From Faecalimonas umbilicata (GTDB lineage Bacteria > Bacillota > Clostridia > Lachnospirales > Lachnospiraceae), in assembly GCF_004346095.1 (NCBI RefSeq), contig NZ_SLZV01000028.1, positions 1-43,320 on the forward strand: a stretch of 43,320 bases of DNA. The letters run 5' to 3'. The notes beneath the pieces are model-generated. The model did no database searches. It was not told the DNA's origin and saw nothing but the letters and a program-made list of their open reading frames with translations. Shown here piece by piece: positions 16,429 to 25,659 of this stretch (position 1 is its first letter; each line of letters begins with the position of its first letter). The position numbers and the translations under genes are program-made.

Positions 16429-19333
16429 TCGTATCAAAGAATGGATCATGGAAATTATAAAATCTCGTCTGTTCGTAACAGTGATTGCCTTTTGTGTTCT
16501 GTTTGCAATTTTGATCCAAAGAGTTTTTTATCTGCAGATTGTAAAAGGACAGTATTATCTGGATAATTATAAACTTCAGATTCGGAAAACAAGAGAAGTT
16601 CCCGGGACAAGAGGAAACATTTATGACCGGAATGGAGAATTGCTCGCCTACAATGAATTGGCATATTCTGTTACGATTGAGGACAACGGCGATTACTCTT
16701 CCATGACACTAAAAGAAAAAAATAAAATTGTAAATGAAACGGTCGAAGAAGTGATTGACATTGTAGAGTCAAACGGTGATACCGTTATCAGTGATTTTGG
16801 AATCATTTTAAATGCTTCAGGAAATTATGAATTTGCGGCACAAAATGAGACGTCCAAGCTTAGATTTCTTGCGGATATTTATGGTTATCAGACAATTGAT
16901 GAACTGACAGACAAAGAGGAAAATGCCAGTGCCGATGACATTATAAATTATCTATGTGAAGATGAGCGTTATGGATATGGAATCGATCAATCTTCCATGG
17001 AAAAGTCTCGTATTTTAAAAATGGTCAACATCCGTTATGCCATCAGTCTCAACAGTTTCCAGAAATATATTCCGACAACCATCGCATCGAATGTCAGCGA
17101 TGAGACGGTAGCTGAAATTATGGAAAACTCTGACAGACTGCAAGGAGTCAATATTGCAGAGGATTCTCTCAGACGTTATACCGACAGTAAATATTTTGCT
17201 TCGTTGATCGGATATACCGGTAAGATTTCCCAAGAAGAATACAATGAGAAAAAGGAAAGTTCCAAAGAATATACATTGACTGATATTGTTGGAAAATCCG
17301 GATTAGAACAGACCATGGATGAAGAACTGCAAGGAACAAAAGGAAAAGAAATTGTCTATGTGGACAGTGTCGGGAATGTAATTGAGACAGAGAAAAAAAC
17401 TGATGCCGTTGCCGGGAACGATCTCTATCTGACAATTGATAAAAATCTTCAGGAGGCAACCTATCAGATCATTGAAGAAAAACTTGCCGGAATTCTCGTG
17501 TCACGCATTCAAAATATCATGAATTATGATCCGGCTTCCGCAGGAGACTCCAGCAAGATCATCATACCGATTGATGATGTTTATCATGCGCTATTTGCAA
17601 ATGAAGTGATCGACACAAAACATTTTTCATCGACGGATGCAAAAGAGACAGAAAAAAAGGTGGCAGCTCTTGTCGCGGAAAAGAAAGCTTCCTGCATTGC
17701 GGAAGTTATGTCCCAACTACGGGATCCAGCGGCTGCTTCTTACAAATCACTTTCCAAAGAAATGCAGGCATATATGAATTATATTGCAGACGATCTTCTG
17801 ATGGACCAGGCAGGAATCCTATCTTCCGATGCGATAGATACAAGCGATAAAACCTATATCGCATGGACAAAGGATGAAACCATCAGCCTTTACGAATATC
17901 TGAACTATGCGATATCCAAAAACTGGATAAATCTTTCAGGGATTCCGCAGGCAGAAACTGAGCAGGAGAAATATTCGGATCTCAATGAAATTTACGGACA
18001 GATTTTAACTTACCTCGAGCAAACGCTTCCTTCGGACAGCACATTCGAAAAGCTTGTTTATCGCTATATGATCAAAGTGAATGAACTGAAGGGAAAAGAT
18101 ATTTGCAGAATTTTATACGAACAGAATGTAATTTCCTTTGACGAAGGGCAATATCAGGGACTGGAAAGCGGTCAGATTGACCCATATAGTTTTCTTGTCG
18201 GAAAAATCAGTTCTCTTGAAATTACACCAGCCCAACTTGCACTGGAACCTTGTTCCGGTTCTGCAGTTGTGACCGATGTAAATACCGGGGAGGTGCTTGC
18301 ATGTGTATCCTATCCGGGCTATGATAATAATAGGCTGGCCAATACAATGGATTCTGCTTACTATAATAAGCTTGCAAATGATCTCTCCAGTCCTTTTTAT
18401 AATACTGCTACTCAGGAGCGGACTGCACCGGGATCTACGTATAAAATGTTGACATCCGTTGCAGCTTTGACAGAAGGAATCATTACACCATCTGATGGAG
18501 TTGTATGTGAAGGAATATTTGAGAAAGTATTTCCAAATCCAAAGTGCTGGATTTCGCCGGGAGCTCATGGTTGGCTTGACGTCACAGGCGCTCTTCAGCA
18601 CTCTTGTAATATTTTCTATTATGAAATGGGATATGAGTTGGGAGTGACAGAATCAGGGGATAAAAAGGGAGAGGATGGAAAGCCTGCGAAAACGTATTCC
18701 AGTGATCTCGGTATTGAGAAACTGACAAAATATGCAGAGATGTTTGGGTTAAATGAAAAGTCCGGATTAGAAATTTCAGAATCGAAACCTCAGATTTCCG
18801 ATACAGACTCCGTACTTTCTGCTATTGGTCAGGGAACAAACAACTATACGACAAGCCAGCTCGCACGCTATGTGACAGCTGTTGCAAACCGTGGAAAAGT
18901 CTTTCAGCTTTCCCTTCTCGACAAGACGGTGGATAAAAAGGGAAATGTTGTAAAAGACTATCAACCGGAACTGAGAAATGAAATTACCGAAGTTTCAGAC
19001 AGCACCTGGAATGCAGTGCAACAGGGAATGGAAGATATGGTATCAACAACTGGAACATTTGATTCTCTCCGCCTGGAAGGTTTTCAGATGGCAGGCAAGA
19101 CCGGTACGGCTCAGCAGAGTGAGACCCATCCGGATCATGCACTATTTGTCGGTTATGCCCCAAGCGAAAATCCGGAAATTGCCGTGAGCGTAAGAATTGC
19201 CAATGGCTATAATTCCAGTTACACAGCAGAAATTGGAAGAGATATTGTAAAATATAAATATCATCTTGGAGATACAGAAGATATCGTCACAGGAAGCGCC
19301 AGCATGCTTGGTGTTGCCGGTGCCGGAGATTAA
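16421..19333 (+). CDS. mrdA: Class B penicillin-binding protein 2 (transpeptidase)
   Basis: About 970 aa, much longer than the ~630 aa of E. coli PBP2. It has a short cytoplasmic tail, one membrane helix (about residues 13-33) and the dimerisation domain beginning VPGTRGNIYDRNGELLAYN. A long insertion (roughly residues 330-600) separates this from the transpeptidase domain. Active-site motifs are S672-T-Y-K, S728-C-N and K893-T-G. It cross-links peptidoglycan during side-wall elongation with RodA, MreC and MreD. The start is uncertain: TTG 16421 sits 11 nt after AAAAAGGAG; GTG 16409 (overlapping the SD) and ATG 16448 are alternatives. Confidence 0.93.
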   Translation: MFNRIKEWIMEIIKSRLFVTVIAFCVLFAILIQRVFYLQIVKGQYYLDNYKLQIRKTREVPGTRGNIYDRNGELLAYNELAYSVTIEDNGDYSSMTLKEKNKIVNETVEEVIDIVESNGDTVISDFGIILNASGNYEFAAQNETSKLRFLADIYGYQTIDELTDKEENASADDIINYLCEDERYGYGIDQSSMEKSRILKMVNIRYAISLNSFQKYIPTTIASNVSDETVAEIMENSDRLQGVNIAEDSLRRYTDSKYFASLIGYTGKISQEEYNEKKESSKEYTLTDIVGKSGLEQTMDEELQGTKGKEIVYVDSVGNVIETEKKTDAVAGNDLYLTIDKNLQEATYQIIEEKLAGILVSRIQNIMNYDPASAGDSSKIIIPIDDVYHALFANEVIDTKHFSSTDAKETEKKVAALVAEKKASCIAEVMSQLRDPAAASYKSLSKEMQAYMNYIADDLLMDQAGILSSDAIDTSDKTYIAWTKDETISLYEYLNYAISKNWINLSGIPQAETEQEKYSDLNEIYGQILTYLEQTLPSDSTFEKLVYRYMIKVNELKGKDICRILYEQNVISFDEGQYQGLESGQIDPYSFLVGKISSLEITPAQLALEPCSGSAVVTDVNTGEVLACVSYPGYDNNRLANTMDSAYYNKLANDLSSPFYNTATQERTAPGSTYKMLTSVAALTEGIITPSDGVVCEGIFEKVFPNPKCWISPGAHGWLDVTGALQHSCNIFYYEMGYELGVTESGDKKGEDGKPAKTYSSDLGIEKLTKYAEMFGLNEKSGLEISESKPQISDTDSVLSAIGQGTNNYTTSQLARYVTAVANRGKVFQLSLLDKTVDKKGNVVKDYQPELRNEITEVSDSTWNAVQQGMEDMVSTTGTFDSLRLEGFQMAGKTGTAQQSETHPDHALFVGYAPSENPEIAVSVRIANGYNSSYTAEIGRDIVKYKYHLGDTEDIVTGSASMLGVAGAGD

Positions 19334-19374
19334 AATACAAAAGACAAAAAAGAAATGAAATGGAGGAATTTTGT

Positions 19375-20163
19375 ATGGGTGAAGTAATTGTAATCACATC
19401 TGGCAAAGGCGGTGTCGGAAAGACAACAACAACGGCGAATATCGGAGTCGGACTTGCACAGATGGGGAAAAAAGTGATTGTGATCGATACTGACTTAGGA
19501 CTTCGCAATCTCGATGTTGTGCTAGGTCTTGAAAATCGGATTGTTTACAATCTGGTCGATGTCATTACGGGAAGCTGCAGGCTAAAACAGGCGCTGATCA
19601 AGGACAAGCGCTATCCGGAATTATACTTGCTTCCATCGGCACAGACAAAAGATAAGTCAGCGGTAACTCCGGAACAGATGAAAAAGCTGACAGCAGAACT
19701 AAAAGAATTGTTTGATTATGTTATCCTCGACTGTCCGGCAGGAATTGAACAAGGATTTCAAAATGCAATCGCGGGAGCGGACCGTGCAGTTGTCGTCACA
19801 ACACCAGAAGTCTCCGCAATCCGTGATGCAGATCGAATCATTGGTCTTTTGGAGCAAGGAGGAATCGCCCAGTCCGAGCTGATCATCAATCGACTTAGAA
19901 TGGATATGGTAAAAAGAGGAGAGATGATGTCCGTGGAAGATGTGACAGAAATCCTTGGAATACGCCTGATCGGTGTCATTCCTGATGATGAACAAGTTGT
20001 AATCGGTACAAATCAGGGAGAGCCTGTCATTAGTCTAAGTTCCAAAGCAGGCGCGGCATATAAAAATATTTGTAAAAGGCTGACTGGAGAAGAAGTCCCT
20101 TTCTTGAATTTTGAAAAGCAGGATGGATTGTTTTCAAGACTGACAAAAGTATTCAAAAAGTAA
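19375..20163 (+). CDS. minD: Septum-site ATPase MinD
   Basis: A 262-aa deviant Walker A ATPase with GKGGVGKTTTTANIG at residues 10-24, DTDLGLRNLD, and DCPAGIEQGF as switch II. The C terminus GLFSRLTKVFKK is an amphipathic membrane-targeting helix. ATG 19375 is favoured over 19360 because TGGAGGAA lies correctly upstream of it. MinD binds membrane as an ATP dimer and works with MinE, encoded next, to place division at midcell. Confidence 0.97.
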   Translation: MGEVIVITSGKGGVGKTTTTANIGVGLAQMGKKVIVIDTDLGLRNLDVVLGLENRIVYNLVDVITGSCRLKQALIKDKRYPELYLLPSAQTKDKSAVTPEQMKKLTAELKELFDYVILDCPAGIEQGFQNAIAGADRAVVVTTPEVSAIRDADRIIGLLEQGGIAQSELIINRLRMDMVKRGEMMSVEDVTEILGIRLIGVIPDDEQVVIGTNQGEPVISLSSKAGAAYKNICKRLTGEEVPFLNFEKQDGLFSRLTKVFKK

Positions 20164-20178
20164 CAGGGAGGGAATCAG

Positions 20179-20409
20179 ATGCAGAAATTTGGATGGAAAA
20201 AGAAACGTACTTCGGTAACAATTGCAAAAGAACGACTGCGGTTGATCTTGTCGTCTGACCGCGTAAACAGTACTCCGGAATATATGGAACGGATCGCAGA
20301 GGAATTATTTCTGACCGTCTCAAAATATATCGAAATTACACCCGAAAACTTTACTGTTCAAATTACACAATCTGATATACATATTCTATTAGCAGGAGAG
20401 AAAAAGTGA
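20179..20409 (+). CDS. minE: Cell division topological specificity factor MinE
   Basis: A 76-aa protein, slightly shorter than E. coli MinE (88 aa). The MinD-contact segment TSVTIAKERLRLILSSDR is followed by a helix and a beta strand (NFTVQITQSDIHILL), as in the MinE dimer fold. RBS AGGGAGG is before ATG 20179. It overlaps rodA by 4 nt (GTGA). Its presence means an oscillating MinDE type of system rather than one based only on MinJ/DivIVA. Confidence 0.93.
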   Translation: MQKFGWKKKRTSVTIAKERLRLILSSDRVNSTPEYMERIAEELFLTVSKYIEITPENFTVQITQSDIHILLAGEKK

Positions 20410-21521
20410 AATTTTTAAAACGATATCATTTGAAAAATTTTAACTTCATACTGGTGACGTTTGTCACAGCACTTTCGATTATCGGAATCATGGCCGTTGG
20501 AAGTGCACAGAAATCTATGCAAGGTAAACAGATCTTCGGAGTGATCCTTGGTCTGCTTGTGATGCTTTTGTTTTCTATCATCGACTACAAATGGATCTTG
20601 CGGTTTTACTGGATTTTGTATGCTGTCAATCTGATTCTACTTCTGCTTGTTCATTTTTTTGGAGCAGAGGCAAACAACGCAGTCAGATGGCTTGATTTTG
20701 GATTTATCCGGTTTCAGCCTTCTGATCCAACAAAGATTCTGATGATTTTATTCTTTGCTCAATTTTTAACGAAACATAGAAAAAAATTAAATCATCCGGT
20801 CATGATCATGGAAGCGATTGCTTTGATCCTTCCCTCTTTGTATTTGATTTACAAGCAGCCGAACTTGTCTACCACCATTTGCCTTGCAGCGCTGTTTTGT
20901 GTCCTCTTGTATCTGGGTGGACTTAGCTATAAGTTTATCGGCACTGTGTTGGCGGTTGTGATTCCAGTCTGTCTGATCTTTTTAAGTCTTGTTGTACATT
21001 CCAATGTACCGTTCTTAAAAGACTATCAACGGCAGCGAATCCTTGCATGGCTGGAACCGCAGAAATATGCCTCTTCCACAGCATATCAACAGATGAATTC
21101 TATTATGGCAATCGGGTCTGGGCAACTGAAAGGGAAGGGGTATGACAACAATACAACAACATCTGTGAAAAACGGAAACTTTATTTCAGAGCCTCAGACA
21201 GATTTTATCTTCGCAATTATTGGGGAAGAACTTGGATTTATTGGATGCTGTATTGTAATTATTTTATTATTGTTAATTATTGTCCAATGTATTATAATCG
21301 GATTAAGAGCGCAGGATCTTGCAGGACAGATCATCTGCGGGGGGGTAGCCGCACTGATAGGAATACAGAGTTTTATCAACATCAGTGTGGCAACCGGAAT
21401 TTTTCCGAACACAGGTATTTCATTGCCTTTTGTAAGCTATGGACTTTCTTCCATAGTCAGCCTGTTCAGCGGAATAGGGGTTGTATTAAATGTAGGATTA
21501 CAACCGAAAAAATACCAATAG
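20406..21521 (+). CDS. rodA: RodA/FtsW-family peptidoglycan polymerase
   Basis: A 371-aa SEDS protein with about ten membrane helices. Signatures are FGFIRFQPSDPTK, IAIGSG-type loop GSGQLKGKGY, QTDFIFAIIGEELGF and FVSYGLSS. Position after the mre/PBP2/min genes favours RodA, the elongation polymerase paired with PBP2, over FtsW. The usual QPSEFAK reads QPSDPTK and FVSYGGSS reads FVSYGLSS, both mild departures. It starts at GTG 20406 inside the minE stop. Confidence 0.93.
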   Translation: MKFLKRYHLKNFNFILVTFVTALSIIGIMAVGSAQKSMQGKQIFGVILGLLVMLLFSIIDYKWILRFYWILYAVNLILLLLVHFFGAEANNAVRWLDFGFIRFQPSDPTKILMILFFAQFLTKHRKKLNHPVMIMEAIALILPSLYLIYKQPNLSTTICLAALFCVLLYLGGLSYKFIGTVLAVVIPVCLIFLSLVVHSNVPFLKDYQRQRILAWLEPQKYASSTAYQQMNSIMAIGSGQLKGKGYDNNTTTSVKNGNFISEPQTDFIFAIIGEELGFIGCCIVIILLLLIIVQCIIIGLRAQDLAGQIICGGVAALIGIQSFINISVATGIFPNTGISLPFVSYGLSSIVSLFSGIGVVLNVGLQPKKYQ

Positions 21522-21536
21522 GAGAGTGAGCACACG

Positions 21537-21932
21537 ATGAGAATAGGATTAATAGCACATGATGCTAAGAAGATGTTAATGCAGAATTTCTGTATTGCAT
21601 ACAGAGGAATTTTAAGTAAACATGAATTATATGCAACAGGAACAACAGGACGCCTGATAGAGGAAGTGACCAACCTTTCCATTCATAAATATCTGGCAGG
21701 TCCACTTGGAGGTTCTCAGCAGATGGGAGCACAGATCGATCAGAATCAAATAGATGCAGTGATTTTCCTAAGGGATCCTCTTGCTCCAAAATCCAATGAG
21801 CCAAATGTCAATGATGTTGTGCGCCTCTGTGATATGCATAACATTCCAATGGCGACCAATGTAGCAACTGCAGAAGTATTAATCTTAGCGATCGACAGAG
21901 GAGATTTAGAGTGGCGTGAGATGTACAGATAG
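21537..21932 (+). CDS. mgsA: Methylglyoxal synthase-like protein
   Basis: A 131-aa protein of MGS-like fold: IGLIAHDAKK, ATGTTGRLIEE (phosphate site), FLRDPL and IPMATNVATAE are all typical. MgsA converts dihydroxyacetone phosphate to methylglyoxal. The catalytic Asp71 of the E. coli enzyme lies in a GGDQQ motif; here that site reads GGSQQ with Ser60, so activity is uncertain. RBS GGAGAGTGAG precedes ATG 21537. It follows rodA by 15 nt and overlaps the carboxypeptidase gene by 17 nt. Confidence 0.88.
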   Translation: MRIGLIAHDAKKMLMQNFCIAYRGILSKHELYATGTTGRLIEEVTNLSIHKYLAGPLGGSQQMGAQIDQNQIDAVIFLRDPLAPKSNEPNVNDVVRLCDMHNIPMATNVATAEVLILAIDRGDLEWREMYR

Positions 21933-22887
21933 AAGAAAGAGATTTTTCTTTGGAAGTTTTCTTTTGATTGGTATGTTTCTCATAGCAGGATGCGCAAAAA
22001 AAGAATCCATCATTGCCACCTATGAGAAATCAGAATACAATCGGGATTTATATCGTGCAGATTTGTATGCAGAAAATCTCTGTGTGGCGGTGGAAAATAT
22101 CGAACTTCCAGGTTATACGACAGACCAGCAATTACATGCTGCCGGACTGTTTGGTGTAAATCAGGAACAGGTGCTCTATGCACAGAATCTTCATAACAAA
22201 CTTTATCCGGCAAGCACAACAAAGGTATTGACTGCTTATGTTGCTTTGAAATATGGAAATCTGTCAGATATTGTGACTGTGAGCCGACGTGCAGTGACCT
22301 TTGATGTGGATGCCTCTGTCTGTGGACTGCAAGAAAATGACCAGATTACGATGGAAGCACTCCTCTATGGATTATTACTTCATTCCGGAAATGATAATGC
22401 CATTGCAATTGCAGAGCATATTTCTGGCAGTGTGGAAGCTTTTGTAGAGTTAATGAATGAAGAGGCGAGAAAACTCGGCGCAACAAACACACACTTTACA
22501 AATCCACATGGATTGCATGAAGCAGATCATTATACTACAGCATATGATCTGTATTTGATTTTTAATGAATGTATGAAAAATGAGACATTTTTGACGATGA
22601 TTTCACAGTCATCCTATGCTGCAACAGTACAGAATCCTACTTCTGGAACAAGACAGCTGACATGGACACCGTCCCATTTTTATGCGCAAGGTCTCGCAAT
22701 TCCTCCACAGAATGCAGTGATTGTAGGTGGAAAGACAGGAACAGAAGATTTGGCAGGATCCTGCCTGATTCTTTTAGAAAAGGACCTTTCAGGAAATCCT
22801 TATATTTCTATCGTAATGGGAGCACCTGACAAAACGGTTCTTTATAATGATATGACTTCGCTGATTTCAGCGATTCCGGCTTCTTAG
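21916..22887 (+). CDS. D-alanyl-D-alanine carboxypeptidase, lipoprotein type
   Basis: A 323-aa low-molecular-weight PBP of the DacA/DacF class (peptidase S11). A basic start and a hydrophobic stretch end in the lipobox LIAGC, so it is probably lipid-anchored outside the membrane. Catalytic motifs are S100-T-T-K, S157-G-N and K273-T-G. It trims terminal D-Ala from pentapeptides, limiting cross-linking. GTG 21916 lies 17 nt inside mgsA, with GAGGAG about 13 nt upstream. It closes the wall/division block before a strong terminator. Confidence 0.92.
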   Translation: MRCTDRRKRFFFGSFLLIGMFLIAGCAKKESIIATYEKSEYNRDLYRADLYAENLCVAVENIELPGYTTDQQLHAAGLFGVNQEQVLYAQNLHNKLYPASTTKVLTAYVALKYGNLSDIVTVSRRAVTFDVDASVCGLQENDQITMEALLYGLLLHSGNDNAIAIAEHISGSVEAFVELMNEEARKLGATNTHFTNPHGLHEADHYTTAYDLYLIFNECMKNETFLTMISQSSYAATVQNPTSGTRQLTWTPSHFYAQGLAIPPQNAVIVGGKTGTEDLAGSCLILLEKDLSGNPYISIVMGAPDKTVLYNDMTSLISAIPAS

Positions 22888-22925
22888 TGTGCCGCTGCAT
22901 GTCTGATGCGGCAGCACACTTTTTA
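22886..22925 (+). terminator. Rho-independent terminator
   Basis: AGTGTGCCGCTGCAT pairs with ATGCGGCAGCACACT (one mismatch, one wobble) around GTCTG, followed by TTTTT. It begins at the stop codon of the carboxypeptidase gene and ends the preceding block. Confidence 0.9.
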
Positions 22926-22970
22926 AAATTTAAATATACACAGTTACATGTACAAATATTCCATGTGCTG

Positions 22971-23177
22971 TTAAGACTCTGAGATCTCGTTGATTCGTCC
23001 AAAGAGACTGATCAAGTAAAGGCCACAAAGACCGATGACTGTGTAGATGATACGTGACAGCCACGACAAATCTCCTAACAGAAAAGCAACGAGGTCGAAT
23101 TTAAAAATACCAACAAGCAACCAGTTAACAGCACCTATGATTACAAGTGTCAATGCTGTATTATCAAACCATTTCAT
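22971..23177 (-). CDS. DUF378 small membrane protein (YuzA-like)
   Basis: A 68-aa protein with two membrane helices: ALTLVIIGAVNWLLVGIF and IIYTVIGLCGLYLISLF. The NWLLVG motif and spacing match DUF378. AAAAAAGGAGGAATTC lies just upstream of its start. It is a lone gene opposite to its neighbours, divergent from the radical SAM gene. Function unknown. Confidence 0.85.
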   Translation of the reverse strand: MKWFDNTALTLVIIGAVNWLLVGIFKFDLVAFLLGDLSWLSRIIYTVIGLCGLYLISLFGRINEISES

Positions 23178-23249
23178 GTGAATTCCTCCTTTTTTAAGAT
23201 AATAATAGAATTGCCATGAAATGAGAATTTATACGTTAAAGGAAAAACT

Positions 23250-24194
23250 ATGGAAACACAAAGTTACTATAATAAATATTCTGAATACTTAAAGAAAAAA
23301 TATGGAACAAAGGTTTATAAACTTCCCATCAATCTTCCGATCACTTGTCCAAACAGGATCAATGGCGGTGGCTGCACCTTCTGTGCGGAAGTCGGCACCG
23401 GATTTGAAAGCCTTTCCAATCAAAAAACTGTCACACAGCAGTTGAACGAAAATAAAACATTTATTTCTAAAAAGTATAAGGCAGAGAAATTTATTGCCTA
23501 TTTTCAAAATTATACAAATACCTTTATGCCGCTTTCTGATTTTCAAAATTATATGAAAGAAGCTGCCAGCCAAAGGGATATTGTAGAAATTTCTATTTCT
23601 ACAAGGCCGGACTGTATCCGTAAAGATTATATGGAAGTATTGAAACAGATCAAGGAAACTTATTCTGTGGAAATTACGTTGGAATTAGGATTGCAGACGG
23701 TCAATTATCATACACTGGATGACATTCAGAGAGGTCATGGTCTTGCGGAATATTTAGATGCGGTCCGCTGTATTCAGATGTATGATTTTACGATCTGCAC
23801 CCATGTGATTTTAAATCTTCCGGGAGATACGCGAAGAGATGCTATTGAAACTGCAAAAATCTTATCTGCCCTTCGCATACCGATTGTAAAGATTCATTCT
23901 CTTTATATTGCAAAAAATACTTTGTTGTGCAATGCGTATGAAAATGGTACAATAGCGGTGTGCTCAAAAGAAGAATACTTACAGAGACTTGCTGATTTCT
24001 TAGAATATCTTTCACCTGACATTGTAGTAGAAAGACTGTTCAGCAGGGTTCCGGAAGAAGATGCTGTATTTTCCAACTGGGGAACTAGCTGGTGGAAGCT
24101 TCAGGAAGAATTTGAGCAGGAAATGCAGAGACGAAACAGCAGACAGGGCATACGATGCAGCTACCTAAATGGTGCTGCACTTCAGAAATTATAG
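23250..24194 (+). CDS. Radical SAM protein, YhcC/TIGR01212 family
   Basis: A 314-aa protein. Near the N terminus PITCPNRINGGGCTFCAE supplies the cysteines for a 4Fe-4S cluster in the spacing typical of this family (C-x7/8-C-x2-C). The TIM-barrel body includes EISISTRPDC and VEITLELGLQT, and the C terminus is short. The family is widespread but its substrate is unknown. It starts 72 nt from the divergent DUF378 gene and is followed 15 nt later by the membrane-fusion-like gene. Confidence 0.9.
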   Translation: METQSYYNKYSEYLKKKYGTKVYKLPINLPITCPNRINGGGCTFCAEVGTGFESLSNQKTVTQQLNENKTFISKKYKAEKFIAYFQNYTNTFMPLSDFQNYMKEAASQRDIVEISISTRPDCIRKDYMEVLKQIKETYSVEITLELGLQTVNYHTLDDIQRGHGLAEYLDAVRCIQMYDFTICTHVILNLPGDTRRDAIETAKILSALRIPIVKIHSLYIAKNTLLCNAYENGTIAVCSKEEYLQRLADFLEYLSPDIVVERLFSRVPEEDAVFSNWGTSWWKLQEEFEQEMQRRNSRQGIRCSYLNGAALQKL

Positions 24195-24209
24195 TAGGAG
24201 GTCATATTT

Positions 24210-25598
24210 TTGGCACAACAAGACAAGTTTATCGATTTAAACGCATACAAAACAAAAAAGAAAATTCCTTTCAATGTCGGAATCATCATTTTTGGAATCA
24301 TTTTCTTTTATCTGATTGTTACAATTATTCTGTACCTAACTTCCCCTCATATTACTTCCTATGAAGTAAGAGAAGGAAGCATTTTGAATGATTATGAATA
24401 TACGGGGCTTGCGATTCGTGAAGAAATGATCGTGGAGTCTGAAGGAGACGGCTACATCAATTATTATACTTCTGAAGGGAGTAAGGTATCCGCAGCTTCC
24501 AATGTATATACATTGAGCAATGAAAAGATGGAACACACAGAGGCATCTGGAGATGCCGCAGCTGTGGAACTCTCTGAAGGAGATCTGAACCAGATTGTAT
24601 TAAAGACACAGAAATTTAATGAAACATTTCAGGATGAACAGTTTCATAACACTTACAATCTCCGCACAAATATCGACAGTGTGATGCTTGGGATCCAAAA
24701 TCAAACTCGCATCAACGAACTGGATTCCATTATCGCTTCCGGAAATTCTGCCGGATTAAGATTATGCGCATCACCAAGAGACGGTATTATCATATACTCT
24801 GTAGATGGGCTGGAAGGCATTACAAAAGATACGCTTACATCAGATTTACTCAATAAAACAGATTATCAGAAGACAGAACTGCTGAACAATCAAAAGATTA
24901 CTGCGGGTTCTCCTGCCTATAAGCTTGTGACAAGTGAGAAATGGTCTGTGGCCATCGAAATAGATAAAGAGTTCTCAGCAGAACTCTCTGAGATGAACTC
25001 TGTCAAAGTTCGTTTTCTAAAGGACGATGAATATCTGTGGGCCAATGTCAGTGTCGTAAGTAAGGATGACCATTATTATGGTATTCTTTCCTTTAACAAT
25101 TCGATGGTGCGTTACGCAGAAGAGCGTTATCTGGATCTTGAATTGATTCTGGAAGATGAAACCGGATTGAAGATTCCTAAAACGGCTAAAGTAGAAAAGG
25201 AGTTCTTTTTGGTGCCGGAGGAATATGTAACCGTCGGCGGCAACAGCAAAGAAGCAGGTGTCATCAGGAAAAAACGCAATGGATCTACAGAATTTGTAAA
25301 AGCAACTGTCTATGCACAAAAAGATGGAAAAAGCTATATCGCCTCTGAAGAATTGAAAAAGGGCGATACACTGCTGTGTGAGGACAGCAATGATACAATG
25401 GCATTGAACGAAAAAGGAACTTTAGAAGGGGTTTACAATATTAACCGTGGATATGCTGTCTTTCGGCAGATTAATATTCTTGCAGAAAGTGAAGAATATT
25501 ATATTGTAGAAGAAAATACGTCGTATGGGTTGACAAATTATGATCGCATTGCGCTGGATGGCAAAGGAATAAAAGAGGACGAAGTTGTGTTCCGGTAA
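24210..25598 (+). CDS. HlyD/membrane-fusion-like surface protein
   Basis: A 462-aa protein starting at TTG 24210 behind a strong TAGGAGG. One membrane helix (about residues 24-45, GIIIFGIIFFYLIVTIILYL) follows a basic N terminus, so most of the protein is outside. Around residue 60 a biotinyl-lipoyl-like beta segment (DGYINYYTSEGSKVSA) resembles HlyD-type adaptors, and a central helical hairpin and a later beta domain follow. Most Lachnospiraceae have this gene just before yggS-sepF. No partner transporter is adjacent, so a division or envelope role is as likely as export. Confidence 0.75.
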   Translation: MAQQDKFIDLNAYKTKKKIPFNVGIIIFGIIFFYLIVTIILYLTSPHITSYEVREGSILNDYEYTGLAIREEMIVESEGDGYINYYTSEGSKVSAASNVYTLSNEKMEHTEASGDAAAVELSEGDLNQIVLKTQKFNETFQDEQFHNTYNLRTNIDSVMLGIQNQTRINELDSIIASGNSAGLRLCASPRDGIIIYSVDGLEGITKDTLTSDLLNKTDYQKTELLNNQKITAGSPAYKLVTSEKWSVAIEIDKEFSAELSEMNSVKVRFLKDDEYLWANVSVVSKDDHYYGILSFNNSMVRYAEERYLDLELILEDETGLKIPKTAKVEKEFFLVPEEYVTVGGNSKEAGVIRKKRNGSTEFVKATVYAQKDGKSYIASEELKKGDTLLCEDSNDTMALNEKGTLEGVYNINRGYAVFRQINILAESEEYYIVEENTSYGLTNYDRIALDGKGIKEDEVVFR

Positions 25599-25659
25599 GC
25601 CCCGGAGCACATTCGTAATAAATCAAATGATAAAACAGCAAAGACGAGGAGTGAAGAAT

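Noticed and set aside
22925-22970. Terminator for the DUF378 gene on the minus strand
   Set aside because: The only nearby hairpin lacks a T-run in that direction.
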